From contig NZ_QFFJ01000002.1 of assembly GCF_003308995.1 (NCBI RefSeq), positions 186,001-250,000 of the forward strand: a stretch of DNA of 64,000 bases, in the 5' to 3' direction. Source of the DNA: Chitinophaga flava (GTDB taxonomy: Bacteria; Bacteroidota; Bacteroidia; Chitinophagales; Chitinophagaceae). Numbering within the stretch: the first letter of the stretch is position 1; each line of letters begins with the position of its first letter. Shown piece after piece: positions 53,301 to 61,001 of this stretch. Made by a program: the position numbers and the translations under genes. Under the pieces are notes generated by a model. That model saw only the letters and a program-made list of their open reading frames with translations, was not told the origin of the DNA and ran no database searches.

Positions 53301-53430
53301 GGAGGTTGCACAGGAAAAGGAAAAACAGAGCCAGCGTGGCCATCAGCGGCCATCTCGGAGTACCAGGTTTGCGGATGCTTCCGGGGAGCAAGGCATAGAT
53401 ATGACCCCTGGCATGGATGTTAAAAACCAT
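50311..53430 (-). CDS. SusC/RagA-family TonB-dependent outer-membrane receptor
   Basis: 1039 aa. A long basic N-region precedes the hydrophobic MATLALFFLFLCNLRTSAAG signal. A carboxypeptidase-regulatory-like domain is at about residues 58-140 (VSGIVTDSSGTPMPGVLIKV, GHYQFKQVPRGAVLLFSMMG). The plug begins near 143 (LDEVVVTDGYRTTTRAANTS) and has IDVLKDAAATALYGSRGSTG VIVITTKRG. The barrel ends KYKTFTFGINVGF. No STN domain. It is divergent from the heparinase gene across a 516-bp region with operator-like repeats. It is the transporter half of the third SusC/SusD pair. Confidence 0.96.
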   Translation of the reverse strand: MVFNIHARGHIYALLPGSIRKPGTPRWPLMATLALFFLFLCNLRTSAAGNTFRNLSDTVSVSGIVTDSSGTPMPGVLIKVSGTSQATTTDAGGHYQFKQVPRGAVLLFSMMGYLPQEIKAGNSTVNVRLRPGIRLLDEVVVTDGYRTTTRAANTSAIGTISGSALENKPFSSFMQSLQGKVAGISAPLTSGQPGANVNIRIRGLGSLSLSSDPLIVVDGMIVNSGALSGTVTTSNALAGINQNDIESIDVLKDAAATALYGSRGSTGVIVITTKRGRFGKTQVRADAEAGTSSPIGLPHAGQPLNANQYAELFREGLTNSGYTDAQVKDLADKYGLNSGKSNNWYDLVTRNGRQQQYNVSVNSGTEKTKLFASAGYFDQQATTIGADFKRISGLINFDHQINKRFLLSAGINVSNVDQNTPYSTQYSGNPTYAARVLRPFQLAYNDDGSINTSLSGNTNFPGVYNPLWIAKNDSKRLSETRVLGNTKLKWNIWDQLTYTSYFSVDYNTLEETIFLNPVMGDGVSAGGTSKNYYSRYFNWLTRNQLDYRYNIPGYDNFYVTASVGYEAQKSKKYLLAAVGNGFPSAHEDLTALSNAATAVGAYGQYSNYAFTSLYSNAGINYRNKYALNASFRRDGSSRFPSNNRNASFYSVGGTWNVHEEGFFQQQHILSSLKLRSSYGTTGNANLGNYDWMPQINYSSSYSYAGYNGSQYSIIGNTDLRWETSKKFDAGADIGFSNDRFILTVDYYRNNIDGLIRAVNTSLTTGFGSVSQNVGAMLNKGWEFTIKGDVLKYKDFNWYSNFNLALNKNEITRLPKGTPERNDMFYLKEGYSFNNYYLKEFAGVDPQTGSPLYYTDGSHGTTTTDISKAAYVVLDRQSIPKYVGGFSNVFTYKGISVGVDFNYNLGYWVYGASDLYFTSGAYYTYNKYQFIYDRRWTTPGQQTDVPKYSTTTDNSTSTYRLYRGDHIRLQNLSIGYDLSKIALAKRLGINKLYVYGRGTNLWTKTFDDRLPFDPEVSYSGFDYQNMLKYKTFTFGINVGF

Positions 53431-53719
53431 ATGTTTTAATTACAGGTTAAAAATAGAATACCCGGGACCGGATATACCGGCCCTTATGTTGGTTGCTTAG
53501 GTCTGTGGTTGTACCGGCATGCCTTTCCCGCGATCAATGTTCACATAAAAATCCTGTATCAGTTTTTTGCTGATGATAACATGAAATTCAATATTGCTGG
53601 TATGACGGATGTTTAAATCGGCAGCCAGAGAGGATGCCGGTTTTGTTGGTTGATAAATTTGATAATTTCCCCGCTGGCCAGGAAAATGCTCCGGTGCTTT
53701 GCAGGATCGTATTAATTTA

Positions 53720-53754
53720 TTTGTATACGAATATACATTTATTTTGTATACAAA
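53720..53754. promoter_or_regulatory. Paired operator-like palindromes
   Basis: TTTGTATACGAA (53720-53731) and the perfect palindrome TTTGTATACAAA (53743-53754) lie 23 bp apart, about two helical turns. They sit between the divergent SusC/SusD and lyase genes, which fits a dimeric repressor or activator site controlling both. Confidence 0.5.
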
Positions 53755-53898
53755 AAATTAAATTTTGAAAAAGGAATGGTAACAGTAGTCTTTCCTGTTT
53801 GTTTATTGAAAAAGCTAAAATGATAAAATAAGTCCCTGTTTATGGGAAATGTTTACTTGATTTATGTTGTTTTGTTTACAAAATGTATCTATAATTGT

Positions 53899-53916
53899 GG
53901 TCGGCTTTGGCCGACC
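53899..53916 (+). other. Hairpin in the leader of the lyase gene
   Basis: GGTCGGC (53899-53905), loop TTTG, GCCGACC (53910-53916), followed by GTTT. About 30 bp before the lyase start codon. Could be an mRNA leader structure or a weak terminator. Confidence 0.5.
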
Positions 53917-53946
53917 GTTTATCTGTGAATGTAATTATCAACCAGC

Positions 53947-56667
53947 ATGTGCACCATGAAAAATTGCAGCCGATCAGCCTTTTCCCTGTTGTTATTACTG
54001 CTAACCCTCACCAGCCTGGCACAACAGCAACAATGGGATGCTGATAAAGCAGCTGTCAATTCCAAAACCACCGAAATCATCAAAGGCCCCGGTAACATCA
54101 GATGGGCCACGCTGAAAAAAAATACGCCAAATGATCCTTCTACCCCCGACCTGACCTTTACAATAAACATCCCACGGGAAGGTACCTACGAAATAACCAC
54201 CGTAGCCACCACCGAACAAAACATGGACACCCTCATAAAACAAGGGAAAGTACCTGGCATACTTCTGAAAATACAGGTCAACCAACAACGGCCTACACAA
54301 CGCATCGTATTCGATTCCTGGAACCACGGCTCCCAGACTGCCGGTAAATTCGACCTGAAAGGAAAACAACAGAAAATCAGCATATGGCTTCCAAAAGGTA
54401 TCCGCCTGCAATCCATCGGTCTTAAAACATATACGCCCCCCGCAGTACCCGCCGCCGCCCAACAGTATAAACCTTCCATCATCCCGCCGGCAGCAAGACC
54501 CCGCTTATGGCTAAACGAAAAGTCCTTGCCCATTGTCAGAGCCCGGCTCAATACCGGCGATAACCAACCTGCCTGGAATAAAGTAAAAGAAGCAGCCCTC
54601 CGGCCTTTTCCCTTTGCCTACAATCCCCAACAGGAAATATTTTACAACGAAGCCGCAGAGAAAGCTGCCGAAATGAAAGCTTTCTACTACCTCATGACCA
54701 GCGACAAAAACATAGGAAGGGAAGCAGTGCAGCTCATGATACACTACCTCACCATGCTGGAATTCGGCAATGTAAAATATGGTGATATCACCCGCGAAAT
54801 AGGCCGTGCCATCTATACCGGCGCATTGGTATACGACTGGTGTTATGATCTGCTCAGCAGCGGGGAAAAACAAATACTGTATCAAAACATGATGCGGCTG
54901 GCCCGGGAAATGGAAATAGGCTGGCCCCCCTTCGATAACAGCGCCATCAATGGTCATGGCAACGAAGCACAGGTCAACCGCGACCTGCTGGCCATGAGCA
55001 TCGCCATATATGACGAAGATCCGTTGCCCTATCAGTATACTTCCTACATCATCCTGGAGCAGCTCGTACCCATGCGCCGGTTTGAATATACCTCGCCCAG
55101 ACACAACCAGGGCGTGGATTACGGCGCTTATCGCTTCGGATGGGAAATGCACGCCGCCTGGCTTTTTTACCGCATGACCGGACAAACCGTATTTGATGAT
55201 AACATCAAAAACCTGCCTTCCTGGTGGCTGTATATGCGCCTGCCGGATGGCACCATGTTGCACGATGGAGATATGTTCAGTGTAAGGGCCCATCGCCGGC
55301 CCGGCTACTGGAAACAGCCGCAGACCATGCTTCTCAGCTATGCTTATGCCAATGATCCGCTGATAAAGGGAGAATTTGAAAGAGAAGGTGGTCTGCCCGA
55401 CAACCCCGTGTTATTCCTGCTGGTGAACGATCCTGCGCTGAAAGCAGATACCAGCCTGCAATCACTTCCACTCACCCGGGACTTTGGTCCGGTGATAGGT
55501 GGCATGATCGCCCGCACCGGATGGAACAATGCTCCCGGCAGCAATGATGTGATCGCTCAGATAAAAGGAGGGGGCTATCATTTTGGTAATCACCAACATG
55601 CCGACGCAGGCAACCTACAGATATATTATCACGGCATGCAGGTAGGAGATATTGGCCTGTATCTGTCTTACGGTACCCCCTACGATTTTAATTTCAATAA
55701 ACGCTCTGTTTCTCATAGCATGATGCTGGCCAGAGATCCTGCAGAACCGCTGCTGTTCCGGACGACAGCCAATGATGGTGGTTCCCGTTTTAACCAGCGT
55801 TTTCCGGTTACCCCGCAGGAAACGATCTCCGATCCATGGTTTAACTACGGTACTGTGTTGTCTGCAGCTTACGGCCCCTCCGCCCAAACGCCGGACTACA
55901 GCTATTTTATGGCTGATCTGACTGCAGCCTATACGAATAAGATGAGCAATTATACGCGTGGTTGCTGTTTCCTGTCGCTTGGCAGAGAAGACGTGCCGGC
56001 AGTCATCATCCTCACCGATGATATGACTACCACCCAATCTTCCTTTAAAAAATACTGGCAGATCAATACACTGAAAAAACCACTGCCTACACCAACAGGT
56101 TTCCAGCTCCATAATGAAGTAGATAACGTAACCGGCTATACGTATGTGGACATGCTCTTGCCATCAGCCAACAAACGCAAGGTTGTAATCCTGGGTGGAG
56201 ACAGTGCTGCCAGCACGTTTGGGACGCCCTATGCTGTTAATACAGCTAATCCTGAAGCAAATGGATATCGTATCATGGTATCTCCCGGGAAAGAAAATAA
56301 ACGGGACCGCTTCCTGACAGTTTTTCAAATGGCGCAGCAAGGAGCTGCTCCATTGCCGGTACACTTTTATGAAACAGCGCAGTGTTATGTGATCTCTCTG
56401 GCCGACCGCTTGGTGGTGATGCCCCTCGGCGCCCATATGATAGATAGTACCTTGCAGCTCCCCATTCCCGGCGCCGGGCCCTGTGAGGTAGTACTGAACG
56501 GCATGACACCTGGCTTTTGGAATATAAAAGGAAAGAATAATACGGTGGATATCAATGTTAATATTATCCCCGGCAAAAACACCTGTACTTTCCAGGCTGC
56601 TGCAGGAGAGGAATACAGCATTTCGCCCGGCCGCTCTTATGAAGGAAAGCAGATGAAGTTACCCTAA
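53947..56667 (+). CDS. Heparinase II/III family polysaccharide lyase
   Basis: 906 aa (an ATG three codons later is equally possible), signal ending SLAQQQ. Residues ~45-165 form a beta-sandwich that may bind carbohydrate (FTINIPREGTYEITTVATT). An alpha/alpha toroid covers about 180-470 (RPRLWLNEKSLPIVRARLNT, INGHGNEAQVNRDLLAM, RHNQGVDYGAYRFGWEMH near 383-400). The heparinase II/III beta-sheet domain runs from about 500 onward, with GGGYHFGNHQHADAGNLQIY at about 541-560. Candidate catalytic residues are the Tyr in VDYGAY and the His of NHQHAD, as in related lyases that split uronic-acid glycans by beta-elimination. It is divergent from SusC, suggesting joint control. Confidence 0.88.
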   Translation: MCTMKNCSRSAFSLLLLLLTLTSLAQQQQWDADKAAVNSKTTEIIKGPGNIRWATLKKNTPNDPSTPDLTFTINIPREGTYEITTVATTEQNMDTLIKQGKVPGILLKIQVNQQRPTQRIVFDSWNHGSQTAGKFDLKGKQQKISIWLPKGIRLQSIGLKTYTPPAVPAAAQQYKPSIIPPAARPRLWLNEKSLPIVRARLNTGDNQPAWNKVKEAALRPFPFAYNPQQEIFYNEAAEKAAEMKAFYYLMTSDKNIGREAVQLMIHYLTMLEFGNVKYGDITREIGRAIYTGALVYDWCYDLLSSGEKQILYQNMMRLAREMEIGWPPFDNSAINGHGNEAQVNRDLLAMSIAIYDEDPLPYQYTSYIILEQLVPMRRFEYTSPRHNQGVDYGAYRFGWEMHAAWLFYRMTGQTVFDDNIKNLPSWWLYMRLPDGTMLHDGDMFSVRAHRRPGYWKQPQTMLLSYAYANDPLIKGEFEREGGLPDNPVLFLLVNDPALKADTSLQSLPLTRDFGPVIGGMIARTGWNNAPGSNDVIAQIKGGGYHFGNHQHADAGNLQIYYHGMQVGDIGLYLSYGTPYDFNFNKRSVSHSMMLARDPAEPLLFRTTANDGGSRFNQRFPVTPQETISDPWFNYGTVLSAAYGPSAQTPDYSYFMADLTAAYTNKMSNYTRGCCFLSLGREDVPAVIILTDDMTTTQSSFKKYWQINTLKKPLPTPTGFQLHNEVDNVTGYTYVDMLLPSANKRKVVILGGDSAASTFGTPYAVNTANPEANGYRIMVSPGKENKRDRFLTVFQMAQQGAAPLPVHFYETAQCYVISLADRLVVMPLGAHMIDSTLQLPIPGAGPCEVVLNGMTPGFWNIKGKNNTVDINVNIIPGKNTCTFQAAAGEEYSISPGRSYEGKQMKLP

Positions 56668-57372
56668 TGTCTGGCCGGAGACAGCCACCAATTGTTTGAT
56701 ATCGGTGATACAAATCTTTTTGCCGTGTGTAGTCAGTATGCCGGCTGCTTTAAAGGATGAGAGCAGTCTGGCTACATTCTCAATGCCGGTACCTACCATA
56801 TTGGCCAGGTCACTGCGTGAAACCTGCACCAGGATATCTTCTCCGGGAGCTGTCTCATCTTTGAACTTCTCCCGTAAAACAATCAGCGTAATGGCAAGTC
56901 GTTCTTTGACGGTGCGTTGGGTAAAGGCAGAGATGGTGTTGGATAGTACAGTAAATTCGTGGCTCAGTGTTTTCAGCAGTCTGCGTGCCAGTACGCGGGA
57001 GCTGCTCAGCAGCTGCAGAAAATCTTCTCTGGGAATGAGGGCAATCACACTGTCTTCGATGGCTGCCGCAGAATCCGGATAGATACCGCCGGCCAGCAGC
57101 GTATGATAACCCACCAGTTCACCGGTATTAGCAACATAGATGATCTGCTCCTTACCTGTTCCGTCTGCCCGGTATTTTTTTACTTTTCCTTTTTTTATGT
57201 AGAAGATATTGGTAGCGATTACTCCTTCCCTGAAAACTACTTCCCCTTTATGATAACGCAGGTCTGTCATCCGGGAGCAGAGAAACATGTATTCCTCTTC
57301 CGGAAGACCAGTTAAAATAGACTGTGATTTGAAATTCCATTTGTCAATGGGAAAAAGGCCTGCCAAACTCAT
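56659..57372 (-). CDS. Crp/Fnr family transcriptional regulator (copy A)
   Basis: 237 aa. Cyclic-nucleotide-binding-like domain at about residues 20-140 (YHKGEVVFREGVIATNIFYI KKGKVKKYR, YPDSAAAIEDSVIALIPRED). HTH_Crp domain at 160-235 (RTVKERLAITLIVLREKF, QVSRSDLANMVGTGIENVAR LLSSFKAAGILTTHGKKICI). No cysteine cluster. It is a paralogue of the divergent gene at 57430: both start with FPIDKWNF and share REG...FYI...GKVKKY and the AAAIEDS helix. Its 3' end overlaps the lyase gene end by 9 bp (convergent). Confidence 0.93.
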   Translation of the reverse strand: MSLAGLFPIDKWNFKSQSILTGLPEEEYMFLCSRMTDLRYHKGEVVFREGVIATNIFYIKKGKVKKYRADGTGKEQIIYVANTGELVGYHTLLAGGIYPDSAAAIEDSVIALIPREDFLQLLSSSRVLARRLLKTLSHEFTVLSNTISAFTQRTVKERLAITLIVLREKFKDETAPGEDILVQVSRSDLANMVGTGIENVARLLSSFKAAGILTTHGKKICITDIKQLVAVSGQTLG

Positions 57373-57429
57373 CTGTAGTGGATATGATCAAAGGTAACTT
57401 TTAATTTTAAAATGCTAGTTTTGGGCGCT

Positions 57430-58137
57430 ATGAGCATCCGGGACATCTTTCCAATAGACAAATGGAATTTCAGGAGCGAATCGGTGCTCACCGATCTGCC
57501 GCCGGAGGTGTATGAACTGCTGATGGCTCACCGGGAAGAAAGGAAATATAGAAAGAATGAAATCCTCTTCCGGGAAGGTGCTTTCCCTTCGGGCATTTTT
57601 TATATTGTCAGCGGGAAAGTGAAAAAATACAAGGCAGACAAGGATGGCCGGGAACAGATTGTTTACCTGGCCCATAGTGGCCAGCTGCTGGGTTATCATG
57701 CTGTGCTCTCAGAGGAGCGTTATCCGGACACCGCTGCTGCTATAGAAGACAGTACCATCGCATTTATCTCCAAAGAAGACTTCCTGCGTGCACTCGATCA
57801 TTCTCCTTTATTCACCACCAGATTGCTGACTGCGCTTAGTCACGAGTTTGCTGTATTGGTTAATAACCTGACCATGTTTGCACAAAAAACAGTCAGGGAA
57901 AGGTTGGCGTTGCAGTTGATTATTGTCGGGGAAAAGTTCAGAATAGCAGGAGAAGAGGGGATGCCGGTAATCATTGATCTGAGCAGGGAAGACCTGGCCA
58001 ACCTGGTAGGTACCGCCAGGGAAAATGTAATAAGAGTGCTGAAGGAATTCAAAAAAGAAGGGTTACTCGAAACCCGTGGAAGGAAAATTATTATCAGCGA
58101 TATCAACCGGCTGGTGGATATTGCAGGGCAGCCATAG
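57430..58137 (+). CDS. Crp/Fnr family transcriptional regulator (copy B)
   Basis: 235 aa from the ATG at 57430, chosen by alignment with the paralogue (both begin MS-x-x-x-(I/L)FPIDKWNF); an ATG six codons upstream is possible. Effector-binding domain: YRKNEILFREGAFPSGIFYI VSGKVKKYK and YPDTAAAIEDSTIAFISKED. HTH: KTVRERLALQLIIVGEKF, IDLSREDLANLVGTARENVI RVLKEFKKEGLLETRGRKII. It is divergent from copy A with only 57 bp between the start codons, so the two share a regulatory region. Its 3' end overlaps the YoaK-like gene by 35 bp. Confidence 0.93.
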   Translation: MSIRDIFPIDKWNFRSESVLTDLPPEVYELLMAHREERKYRKNEILFREGAFPSGIFYIVSGKVKKYKADKDGREQIVYLAHSGQLLGYHAVLSEERYPDTAAAIEDSTIAFISKEDFLRALDHSPLFTTRLLTALSHEFAVLVNNLTMFAQKTVRERLALQLIIVGEKFRIAGEEGMPVIIDLSREDLANLVGTARENVIRVLKEFKKEGLLETRGRKIIISDINRLVDIAGQP

Positions 58138-58858
58138 TACGGCGGACCTTATACATCATCTTCAGCATCCGGATGCGAAACAGATCGTAAAAAACAGTTA
58201 TCACCAATACGCTGGCCGGCAGATAAAAAGTAGCGTAATGTAGCCGCAGAAAAGCATAACCTCCAACGATACCACCTGCCAGAAAAAAGAAAATAATCAC
58301 CAGACGCAGGGTCACCTTTTTGCGGATATCTGTCTGATGGTGTTGTCGTGTGGATAACAATGTGTACAGATCAATGCCCAGATCGGTGAACATTCCTGTC
58401 AGATGCGTGGTGCGCACCACATAGCCGGAGATGGCCGATACCAGCGCGTTTTGCATGCCCATGGCAAAAAGAAGACTCCCCGCAAAAAATTCTGTTTTAA
58501 CGATACTGTGATCAAAAGTATGCCCCAGGCTACCTACCATGATGAGGATGCTGATTTCACAGAGTATAGGAATCACATACCGCCATCTTTTAAAACGCCC
58601 TGTTTTATTGACACAGTAACTGGAGAAAAATGCACCCACCAGAAATAACAGTAACCATAAACCTACCATACGGGCGGCCCGGAAGTCGCCTGTAGCAAGC
58701 TTCTGGGCCAGCAACGCTGCATGTCCGGTGACATTGGTGGTCAGTACGGCAAAGGCGAAAAGCCCTGCCGCATTGACCATGCCGGCCGTGAAACATAACA
58801 GTATGGCCAGTCGTAGGTTGTGTCTGTAATTTCTTTTTTTTCCCGTATGGCGTAACAT
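58103..58858 (-). CDS. YoaK family (DUF1275) membrane protein
   Basis: 251 aa, about six membrane segments. The DUF1275 signature is clear: LAILLCFTAGMVNAAGLFAF AVLTTNVTGHAALLAQKLAT GD, LWLLLFLVGAFFSSYCVN, and FAMGMQNALVSAISGYVVRT THLTGMFTDLGIDL. The family is common and its transport or structural role is undefined. The gene overlaps the convergent Crp/Fnr copy B at its 3' end and begins 13 bp after the methyltransferase gene's 3' end in the same orientation, so the two are co-transcribed. Confidence 0.92.
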   Translation of the reverse strand: MLRHTGKKRNYRHNLRLAILLCFTAGMVNAAGLFAFAVLTTNVTGHAALLAQKLATGDFRAARMVGLWLLLFLVGAFFSSYCVNKTGRFKRWRYVIPILCEISILIMVGSLGHTFDHSIVKTEFFAGSLLFAMGMQNALVSAISGYVVRTTHLTGMFTDLGIDLYTLLSTRQHHQTDIRKKVTLRLVIIFFFLAGGIVGGYAFLRLHYATFYLPASVLVITVFYDLFRIRMLKMMYKVRRTMAALQYPPAG

Positions 58859-58871
58859 AGGGTCAACATTT

Positions 58872-59471
58872 TCAGGGTCTTTTGATCCACATCTTTAAAA
58901 GGAAATCCACACTGGCATCTACCAGCTGGTATTCAGGTGGTAGCTCATCTTCCATACTGTGAAAGGTGACAACACGTGTTCCCGCAGGCTTATATAACAG
59001 CCCCTGAAACATCTGCCGGCAGTAGTAATGATACAGGCTGGCAGAATATTCCATAGTATGATCAATATGTCCTTCGTCTGCCAGGTTTTCGAAGAAAGCA
59101 TTGTAAAAATAGAAATGATCAAAATCGTCAAAATCTATCTGAGTGAAATTACCATTGATAAAATGCACATTCTCCAAACCGGTATGTTGTTGGGCTGCCT
59201 GTGCAAAATGATGTAACTCCCTCCGTTGTTCGATACCATAAAAAGTGGCCTCCGGATAATGATGGCCGCCTATCAAACAGAATTTACCGACGCCACTGCC
59301 TACGTCCAGTATTTTTTTTCCTTCGCCTCCGGCCAGAAACCTTGCTGATTTCCGGGCTACTTCTACCGGCGTCCAGTGACGCTTGGACAGCCGCTGTATC
59401 CGCTCCGGATATAACCAGTCAAAAGCTGCATCATTAACAGACCACACAGGTCTCACTGTAATATCTTCCAT
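58872..59471 (-). CDS. Class I SAM-dependent methyltransferase
   Basis: 199 aa from the ATG at 59471; a longer start at 59546 adds 25 residues with no methyltransferase-like features. Motif I is KKILDVGSGVGKFCLIGG (about residues 52-69), followed by the acidic FYGIEQRRELHHFA (motif II) and VHFINGNFTQIDFDDFDHFY FYNAFFEN (motif III/IV). After that the fold is shorter than a typical small-molecule methyltransferase. The substrate is not evident. It is followed in the same direction by the YoaK-like gene. Confidence 0.88.
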   Translation of the reverse strand: MEDITVRPVWSVNDAAFDWLYPERIQRLSKRHWTPVEVARKSARFLAGGEGKKILDVGSGVGKFCLIGGHHYPEATFYGIEQRRELHHFAQAAQQHTGLENVHFINGNFTQIDFDDFDHFYFYNAFFENLADEGHIDHTMEYSASLYHYYCRQMFQGLLYKPAGTRVVTFHSMEDELPPEYQLVDASVDFLLKMWIKRP

Positions 59472-59789
59472 GTTTGGATGCAAAGATAGCAGTAGTGGCT
59501 TTCTGCAGTGGTGATACTTTTCAATAAAAAAATTGCAAAAGATCACTTTATCGGAGACTGGGGGCAGTTAATATTGGATAAGAAGAAGATAATTTCTACA
59601 AATGCAACCCATTGATTAACACCTAAATTTAAAACCTGAAAAAAATCAACCTTAATACTAACCGCATCACTGGCTGGTTTCATAGGAAGCCGGTCCCGGA
59701 CATCGGCCTGAAGGCTTCCCGGGCTGTTCCGTCAGGGAAAAGCCATTAATAGTTGCAGGAATTAAATACGTAAATCATCTTCATAAAAT
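59472..59789. other. Divergent intergenic region, 318 bp
   Basis: It separates the methyltransferase (-) from the GH27 gene (+). It contains an inverted repeat GGAAGCC (59685-59691)/GGCTTCC (59713-59719) within a G/C-rich patch. No ORF and no confident promoter was identified. Confidence 0.55.
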
Positions 59790-60992
59790 ATGAAAAAACT
59801 GCTGATAGGCATGCTGGCATTGGCGATGGCCAATATCGCTGCTGCACAGAAATTTGAAGGGCTGGCCCCTACACCACCGATGGGCTGGAACAGCTGGAAT
59901 ACTTTTCAGACTGCCATCAATGAAAAAATGATCATGGAAATGGCGGATGTACTGGTTTCCTCCGGTATGAAAGACGCCGGTTACAACTACCTGGTCCTCG
60001 ATGACGGCTGGATGACCATGGAGCGGGATAGCCTTGGAAACCTCGTCCCTGACCCAAAGAAATTTCCACATGGCCTTAAAGCGGTAGTCGATTATGTGCA
60101 TGCGAAAGGACTGAAGTTCGGTATGTATAACTGTGCCGGTACTTTAACCTGCGCCAAATATCCGGGCACACGTGGGTATGAATATCAGGATGCCCGCAAC
60201 TATGCGGCATGGGACATTGACTACCTGAAATATGACTGGTGCAATACCCATGGCATCAACGCTAAAGAAGCCTATACGACCATGAGCAACGCCCTGCGTA
60301 AAGCCGGCCGCCCTATGATTTTCAGTATCTGCGAATGGGGTGTCAACAAGCCCTGGGAATGGGGCGCCCCTGTAGGTCAGCTCTGGCGCACCACGGAAGA
60401 CATCTACCAGGTGTTCGACTCTGTACATAGCCACGGCACCTGGGATGCGCTGAGCGTTATGCGTATTGCCGATCTCCAGGATTCCCTGCGCCGCTACGCC
60501 GGTCCTGATCACTGGAATGATCCGGATATGCTGGAAGTAGGCAATGGGATGACCTATGCAGAAGACAAGACCCATTTCTCTCTCTGGGCCATGATGGCCG
60601 CTCCGCTGATGGCTGGCAATGATATCCGCAAAATGACAAAGGAAACAAAAGAGATCCTTACAAATAAAGATATCATCGCCATCGACCAGGACCCGCTGGG
60701 GATACAGGGATTTAAATATTCAGATAAAGACAGTCTGCAGATATGGTTCAAACCATTACAGCATGGCGACTGGGCTGTTTGTTTTCTGAACAGAAGCAGT
60801 CATGATGCAGCTGTCAGCTTCAATTGGAAACAAACACCTGTAGTAGACAATGTCTTTCATCACACTTTAAATACAAACATTCAATACACCCTGTACAACG
60901 TATGGACAGGTAAAAATGAAGGCACTACAAAGAAACCTTTCAGCGCTACCATAAAACCACATGATGTAGTGATGTTCAGATTAAAGCAATAG
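59790..60992 (+). CDS. Glycoside hydrolase family 27, alpha-galactosidase-like
   Basis: 400 aa with signal peptide (LLIGMLALAMANIAAAQ). A (beta/alpha)8 barrel at about residues 25-300 shows the family signature LAPTPPMGWNSWNTF, GYNYLVLDDGW, YLKYDWCN (nucleophile Asp149), WRTTEDI (likely acid/base Asp204) and GPDHWNDPDMLEVGNG. A C-terminal beta-sandwich covers about 310-400 (VCFLNRSSHDAAVSFNWK). GH27 enzymes remove terminal alpha-galactose (or alpha-N-acetylgalactosamine or beta-L-arabinopyranose) with retention. It is 9 bp upstream of the (alpha/alpha)6 gene, so the two likely act together on one glycan. Confidence 0.94.
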   Translation: MKKLLIGMLALAMANIAAAQKFEGLAPTPPMGWNSWNTFQTAINEKMIMEMADVLVSSGMKDAGYNYLVLDDGWMTMERDSLGNLVPDPKKFPHGLKAVVDYVHAKGLKFGMYNCAGTLTCAKYPGTRGYEYQDARNYAAWDIDYLKYDWCNTHGINAKEAYTTMSNALRKAGRPMIFSICEWGVNKPWEWGAPVGQLWRTTEDIYQVFDSVHSHGTWDALSVMRIADLQDSLRRYAGPDHWNDPDMLEVGNGMTYAEDKTHFSLWAMMAAPLMAGNDIRKMTKETKEILTNKDIIAIDQDPLGIQGFKYSDKDSLQIWFKPLQHGDWAVCFLNRSSHDAAVSFNWKQTPVVDNVFHHTLNTNIQYTLYNVWTGKNEGTTKKPFSATIKPHDVVMFRLKQ

Positions 60993-61001
60993 CAAAGACG
61001 A

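Larger units (their letters stand above)
53431..53946. other. Divergent control region between susC and the lyase gene, 516 bp
   Basis: It holds no credible ORF. Its 53700-53890 part is very A/T-rich and contains the GTATAC palindromes at 53720-53754, an inverted repeat TTTTGT-TT-ACAAAA near 53872, and a hairpin GGTCGGC/GCCGACC (53899-53916) just before the lyase start. Confidence 0.65.

Noticed and set aside
59685..59719. GGAAGCC/GGCTTCC inverted repeat upstream of GH27 as a terminator or riboswitch
   Set aside because: Seven-bp arms with a 21-nt loop and no conserved aptamer pattern; could be chance in a G/C-rich patch.
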